The notes under the pieces: generated by a model
What the model was told of the DNA's origin: nothing
The model's input: only the letters and a program-made list of their open reading frames with translations
Database searches by the model: none
Assembly (NCBI GenBank): GCA_035222895.1
Contig: JAVYIG010002747.1
Coordinates: 124,001-188,000 of the forward strand
DNA length: 64,000 nucleotides
Direction: 5' to 3'
Source of the DNA: Strongylocentrotus droebachiensis
Lineage: Eukaryota > Echinodermata > Echinoidea > Camarodonta > Strongylocentrotidae
Shown here: positions 59,361 through 64,000 of the stretch, piece by piece
Layout: each line of letters opens with the position of its first letter
How positions within the stretch are numbered: the first letter of the stretch is position 1
Position numbers and translations under genes: made by a program

Positions 59361-60091
59361 GACATGAATTTAAAAAATGAAAGACGTGATCCCACAATAA
59401 TAGAAAATGGTACGAGTGCAATATTTAAATCACAGTTTATGTATTACATTACCATTACACATATTATGTCGAGTGTAGTCTGTGTATGTGTCGATATGTG
59501 TACACGTGTGTTAGGGGGGGGGGGTCCGAATCAGCAAATGGTTTGAAAGTAGGCTACACGTCAAAAATTGAAACCCTGAAGAAGGCGGAATTAAACCACA
59601 AAAACCATAATATTATTTGGTTTCTCTCTTTCCTTACTTTGATTAATTCCTTCTCTAATTTCTCTCTTTCTTTCAAGTTAGTTTTTGTTTTCTCTCTCTG
59701 CTTATGACATTCTTTGTTTCCTCTCTGTTCTTTAATTATTTATTGTTTTTCTCTATTTCCTTCTGTTGTTATTCGTTGTTTTTCTCTCACTCGTACGTCT
59801 CGATACAAAAGTACATGTACCGCGTACCGCGACACTGGACATATAGGACGTACGTTGAGCATTGCAGAAGAGCTACGTGCGCGCGCAATATCTTGTCATG
59901 GATAGACTTTTCCCAGTCGGTTCCTTGAAATTTATTGGGAAAAGGTCCAGGCCAGGGTGTAAAACGCAAAGTCGCTAGCCGCCCATAGGCCTCCGCTCGG
60001 GGTCAGTCGGGGGCCTCACGCGACTGAGTATCTGTCCTTGTCGTTACGTAAGACGAGGGCAGATACAATGGGCGCCAATCCTTACGTAATA

Positions 60092-60156
60092 CCTATTGTT
60101 CAGGGGGTGGGGGGGGGGGGTGAATGAATAGATCATCCCCCTGAACAATAGGTATC
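60092..60156. repeat. Short inverted repeat
   Basis: ACCTATTGTTCAGGGGGTGG and the inverse CCCCCTGAACAATAGGT enclose a G-run, a possible minimal MITE. Confidence 0.5.
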
Positions 60157-60363
60157 AATTACAGATCTATGCCCATGGCAGATTCTCTAGACGAGCTTAC
60201 GTGATGGGCTTACGCAATATAATTCCAGAATTACTCAAGGACGAAAAACAACATCGTAAATCTACTCAAGGACTATAGAGTTTGACTTGCACAACAACCA
60301 ATAATATATACCGAAATAATAATGAAATATGCACATGATACAGACATATCTAAATTCGTTACG

Positions 60364-61133
60364 CTATATATATATATATTTGTTCTGGTGATCCCCTCCT
60401 AACAAGCCCTTGAGGCTTTTTTTTCGGGACACCCCTTTCTTTCATTTCTTCGTATTTGTTTATATTACTAGCTCATATGTATGTATTACTCTGTTATCAA
60501 ACATATTGATGTAAACATAAATAATGCATGACATACTGTTAAGTTTTTATATTTTTTTATTGTACATATTGGAAGAAATTTTAAATGAGAGTTATATGCT
60601 CTCTCTCGATCAATCAAAACCAATTTACGACTGTCCCAGTACTGACTCTGAATTCAGGTTTTGCAAACTTGTTATGATGCATCAGTCATATGTAACAAGC
60701 ATCACTGCCCATACGTCTGTTATATCTCTGCTGGTATATATGTCACAAACGTATTTTACGACTCGACCTTAAACAATAATTATGTTTTTCCTGAACCCTC
60801 ATGCTTACGTAAGCAATTATAATACGCTTCAACATAATACGTGACGAGTACACGCGATGCTGTACATCAACTATTCAAATGCACGAAGAACAGCACATTC
60901 ATTCACGAGGAATACGTTCAGGAAATTACATCTTATTTCGTTGGTAAGGGTAAGTGTTTATCGAAGATTATAATCGAACAGTGTCACGTTATTGGTATGT
61001 TAGTAACAGTAATCGAAAATAGGGGCGGCCCTTAATTGGAGCAGGGTTATGCTTTTGTGTGCATGTTGACTAGACTAACCCATCGCAACTGCTTTCGAAA
61101 ACAAAAAAAACCTATAGGAGTTGTTCTAATACC
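60364..61133 (+). repeat. Duplicated segment with exon-like ORF, copy 2
   Basis: Matches 38265-39030. The frame HQLFKCTKNS...HEEYVQEITSYFV (about 60865-60946) and the following GGTAAGGGTAAG are conserved between copies, with three residues changed in a cluster. Confidence 0.4.
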
Positions 61134-61560
61134 CAGGGGCGTCGCCAAAGGGGGGGGGGGGGGGGTTGTCGGGGGGGGGGGGGGTGCGACACCCCCACCT
61201 GTCAGGATATTGCCGGTAAAATTGCGCTGCCGTCGGGAAAAAGAGAAAATGGGGAGGGAAAAAAGAGGGGGGAAAAAAGAGAGGGAAAGGGAAAGAAAAG
61301 AAAAAAGAAAAGAAAAAGAAAAGAAAGAAAGGAAAAGAAAGGAAAGAAAGGAAAAGAAAGTAAAAGAAAAGAGAGGAAAACAAGAAAAAAGAGGGAGGAG
61401 AGGAAAAAAAGGAAAAGAAAGAAAAGAAAGAAAAGGAAAAAAAGAAGAAAAAAGAGTGAAAGGGAAACAAAAGACACGGGGGATGAAAGAGAGGAAAGAG
61501 AGGGGAGGTAAGAGTATGAGAGAGGAGGAGGTTGTTGGGTGGAATCGTCTCGTCGAGGGA
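61134..61560. repeat. G-run and purine-rich tract
   Basis: CAGGGGCGTCGCCAAAGG and two long G-runs (61151-61186) precede a 250-bp AAAGAAAAGG tract. The long Lys/Glu-rich frame over it, with its Phe/Ser-rich shadow, is low complexity. It is absent from the paralogous position near 39030. Confidence 0.7.
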
Positions 61561-61785
61561 GCAAGAAAGACACGGGTAAATATGTTGCTGTGTCGGGTCA
61601 GCTGTGTCGGTATTCTTGCTCGATCCTCGTGTACTATATGCAGAAGTTTGAAGTCAGTGAGATGTATATTGTCGGTCGGCCGACAAGTTTTTTTTCCCTA
61701 CGAACTGTGACTTCTTATCCGCTGTGACGACTTCGAGAGTGACTACAACTTCAATACTTGTATTTTCTCGAACGTATCGTGTTCT

Positions 61786-63395
61786 TTCTCTAATATTATG
61801 AGGAAACGTCAAAACTTTCGCGCTTCGCGCGTGAGGGGGAAACTGAATTCAGATGAATAGGGCTTATTAAGAGTCGTAAACGGTACGACGAATCGTCTTC
61901 TTTCTCTAATAATTTATGGAAACGTCAAAGCTTTCGCGCTTCGCGCGAGAGGGGGAATCTGAATTCAGATGAATAGGGCTTAATAAGATTCGAAAACGGT
62001 ACGAGGAATAGTCTTCCTTTCTCTATATTGTGATGAAACGCCAAAAATTCCACGTTTCGCGTGGAAGGGGAAAACTTCATTTAGACGAGTCGAAAACGGT
62101 ACGACGAATCATCTTCTTTCTCTATTAATTTTAGGAAACGTCAATGCTTCCGCGCTTCGCGCGAGAGGGGGAAACTGAATTCAGATGAATAGGGCTTAAT
62201 AAGATTCGAAAACGGTATGAGGAATCGTCTTCCTTTCTCTATATTGTGATGAAACGCCAAAAATTCCGCGCTTCGCGCGGTAGGGGAAAACTGAATTCAG
62301 ACAAAATTAATAGGGCTTATTTAGAGTCGAAAACGGTTCAACGAATCGTGTTCTTTCTCATATAATATGAGGAAACGTCAAAGCTTTCTCGCGCGCGAGA
62401 GGGGAAAACTGAATTCAAACAAAATTAATAGGGCTTATTTAAAGTCGAAAACGGTACAACGAATCGTGTTCTTTCTCTAATAATTTAAGGAAACGTCAAA
62501 GCTTTCGCGCTTCGCCCGAGAAGGAGAAGCTGAATTTAGACAAAATAAATAGGGCTTAATAAGATTCGAAAACGGTACGAGGAATCGTCTTCCTTTCTCT
62601 ATATTGTGATAAAACGCCAAAAATTCCGCGCTTTGCGCGGAAGGAGAAGAATTCATTTAAACGAGTTGAGAACGGTACGACGAATCGTCTTCTTTCTCTA
62701 ATAATTTAAGGAAACGTCAAAGCTTCTGCGCTTCGCGCAAGAGGGGGAAACTGAATTCAGACAAAATAAATAGGGCTTATTTAAAGTCGAAAACGGTACA
62801 ACGAATCGTGTTCTTTCTCTAATAATTTAAGGACACGTCAAAGCTTCTTCGCTTCGCGCGAGAGGGGGAAACTGAATTCAGACGAAATTAATAGGGCTGA
62901 TTTAGAGTCGACAACGGTACAACGAATCGTGTTCTTTCTCTAATAATATGAGGAAACGTCATAGCTTTCGCGCTTCGCGCGAGAGGGGGAAACTGAATTC
63001 AGATGAATAGGGCTTATTAAGAGTCGAAAACGGTACGACGAATCGTCTTCTTTCTCTAATAATTTAATGAAACGTCAAAACTTCCGCGCATCGCGCGAGA
63101 GGGGGACATACATTCAAATAAGGATTAAGAGTCGAGAACAGTACACCGAAACGCTGTTTTTTCTCATAATTTAATGAAACGTCAAAGCTTCCGCGGTTTG
63201 CGCGGGAGGGGGGGGGGAACTGAATTCAGAAAAGGATAAACAGGCGAGAACGGTACTGCAAATCGTCTTCTATTTTATAACAATTTAAAACTTCATTAAG
63301 ACAAGGATTACCAGTCGAAAACGGTACAATTAATTGTCTTCTTTTCCTTATAATTTAAGGAAAACGTCTAAGCTTCCGCGCTTCGCGCGGGAGGC
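61786..63395. repeat. Satellite (about 100-125 bp) with conserved hairpin
   Basis: About 15 units share TCGT(C/G)TTCTTTCTCTAATAA, GGAAACGTCAAAGCTT, a hairpin core CGCGCTTCGCGCG, GAGGGGGAAACTGAATTCAG, AATAGGGCTTA and TCGAAAACGGTAC. Two subtypes alternate in part (ACGTCAAAGC versus ACGCCAAAAATT). Stem bases change in pairs in some units. Confidence 0.9.
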
Positions 63396-63430
63396 CCATC
63401 ACCCACACCCCCCTAATGAGCGTGCTTTCA

Positions 63431-64000
63431 TATGGCTCCGTTTAGTCTCATTTCACAACGCCTCCTATCGTCAGAGCATGGTCAGATTCAGCAGCCTAAC
63501 ATGTTAGCATATGGACGTTTTTTTTTTAAATCGTTAAAAATTCATTTTTTGTTTAAACGAAAAGCACATCCACCCCGACGTACGTTATCACTAGCTCTTT
63601 CATTGGAGCCCTCATGTCTCATTGACTTTTGAAAGTTCACCCACCGTAATTTTTCAAAATAGGTTGCAAGCTCGTCATTGCCTATAATACAAATGTGAAA
63701 CAAGTCTAACTTTGGACTCAGTTTACCAAGCGATTTGAAGATTATAGGTCGAGCACACGAAACATAAAAAGCATGAATTATCATAGATCACTTCTGCCTA
63801 TTTCATTATGTCCATTTCATCCAACCCCCCCACCGTAAGTTTTCCATTTAGTAAAAGCAAACATTTTGCAGAGTTTAGCAAAAACATGAATATTCATGAA
63901 CGGTCAGACAATACAGCCTTTTAGTACGTAACGTATAGTGAATGGGAATGTGCGATGATCCGTTCAGGAGGTTGAGGTCAGTGGTTTGTGCTGGCAATGT
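63431..64000. mobile_element. TIR element, family R1 copy 3 (runs off the end)
   Basis: Matches 12497-13060 almost continuously (CCGTTTAGTCTCATTTCAC to GTGCTGGCAATGT). The right terminus lies beyond the window. Confidence 0.65.

Larger units (their letters stand above)
56945..59975. mobile_element. 3-kb element with Mutator-like ends
   Basis: Inverted ends of about 39 bp start GCGACTTTGCGTTTTACACC and share the CGTTTTACACCCTG core with 52386-52817. Flanking 9-mers TCGCCGCCC (56936-56944) and TAGCCGCCC (59976-59984) match at 8 of 9 positions. The interior holds nested repeats and no identifiable transposase; short frames at 57009-57269 have no recognised domain. Confidence 0.7.
51518..60363. 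mobile_element. About 8.8-kb composite insertion
   Basis: If this stretch is removed, 50636-51517 joins 60364-61133 and reproduces the contiguous segment 37388-39030. The borders show short inverted GTAACGAA...TTT (51519) and AAATTCGTTAC (60352-60362) next to a TA repeat. The content is nested repeats with no intact gene. 51518-52004 holds an AAGAAGTCCGTCT triplicate and otherwise nothing recognised. Confidence 0.6.

Noticed and set aside
51595-60363. LTR retrotransposon spanning the 8.8-kb insertion
   Set aside because: The TG start suggested an LTR, but the two ends are short inverted repeats rather than long direct repeats, and no gag/pol sequence is present.
61036-61710. 224-codon Lys/Glu-rich frame
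   Set aside because: It spans G-runs and an AAAGAAAAGG purine tract with long shadow frames on the other strand and no domain.

Overview
The window is AT-rich, intron-containing eukaryotic DNA, dense in transposon remnants, microsatellites, satellites and long G-runs. Split genes with GT-AG introns, a LINE with a 2A-like leader, PIF/Harbinger, hAT-like and TTAA-type elements and tRNA-derived SINEs suggest a marine invertebrate. An ambulacrarian such as an echinoderm is my best guess, but the sequence does not fix the species.

Layout. 1-2.07 kb: stacked MITEs. 2.07-17.7 kb: duplication unit 1, with gene A (5516-17199, 7 exons, 650 aa). Its product has three cold-shock domains (CSDs), a TPR-like helical region, a charged coiled coil, a Ser tract and a C-terminal J-like module with HPDK. 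18.2-34.6 kb: unit 2, a head-to-tail paralogue. It holds a second copy of the upstream region, a truncated CSD pseudogene B (23266-24282) and gene C (25063-34323) with five CSDs and the same seven-exon layout. Gene C has an in-frame stop plus a frameshift just before the J-like module. 34.6-42.7 kb: degenerate tandem repeats, LINE and MITE fragments. 42726-46707: a complete four-exon, 12-TM monocarboxylate-transporter-like MFS gene (566 aa), the clearest conserved gene here. 46.7-64 kb: no convincing host gene. This part holds nested MITEs, a duplicated LINE segment split by an insertion of about 8.8 kb, fold-back minisatellite arms, two related elements with 9-bp target duplications, and a satellite of about 115 bp with a conserved hairpin.

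The CSD/TPR/J-like family is the most distinctive content. CSDs bind single-stranded nucleic acid, TPR helices bind proteins and HPD-containing J modules engage Hsp70, so an RNA- or stress-linked scaffold is plausible but only inferred. The locus is evolving fast: a 270-bp (90-residue) CSD module is gained and lost in frame, whole upstream-plus-exon-1 blocks are duplicated, and transposons have landed in one paralogue and not the other. Those paralogous empty sites date several insertions. Coordinates were read by eye; exon phases of the three multi-exon models were checked and are consistent.
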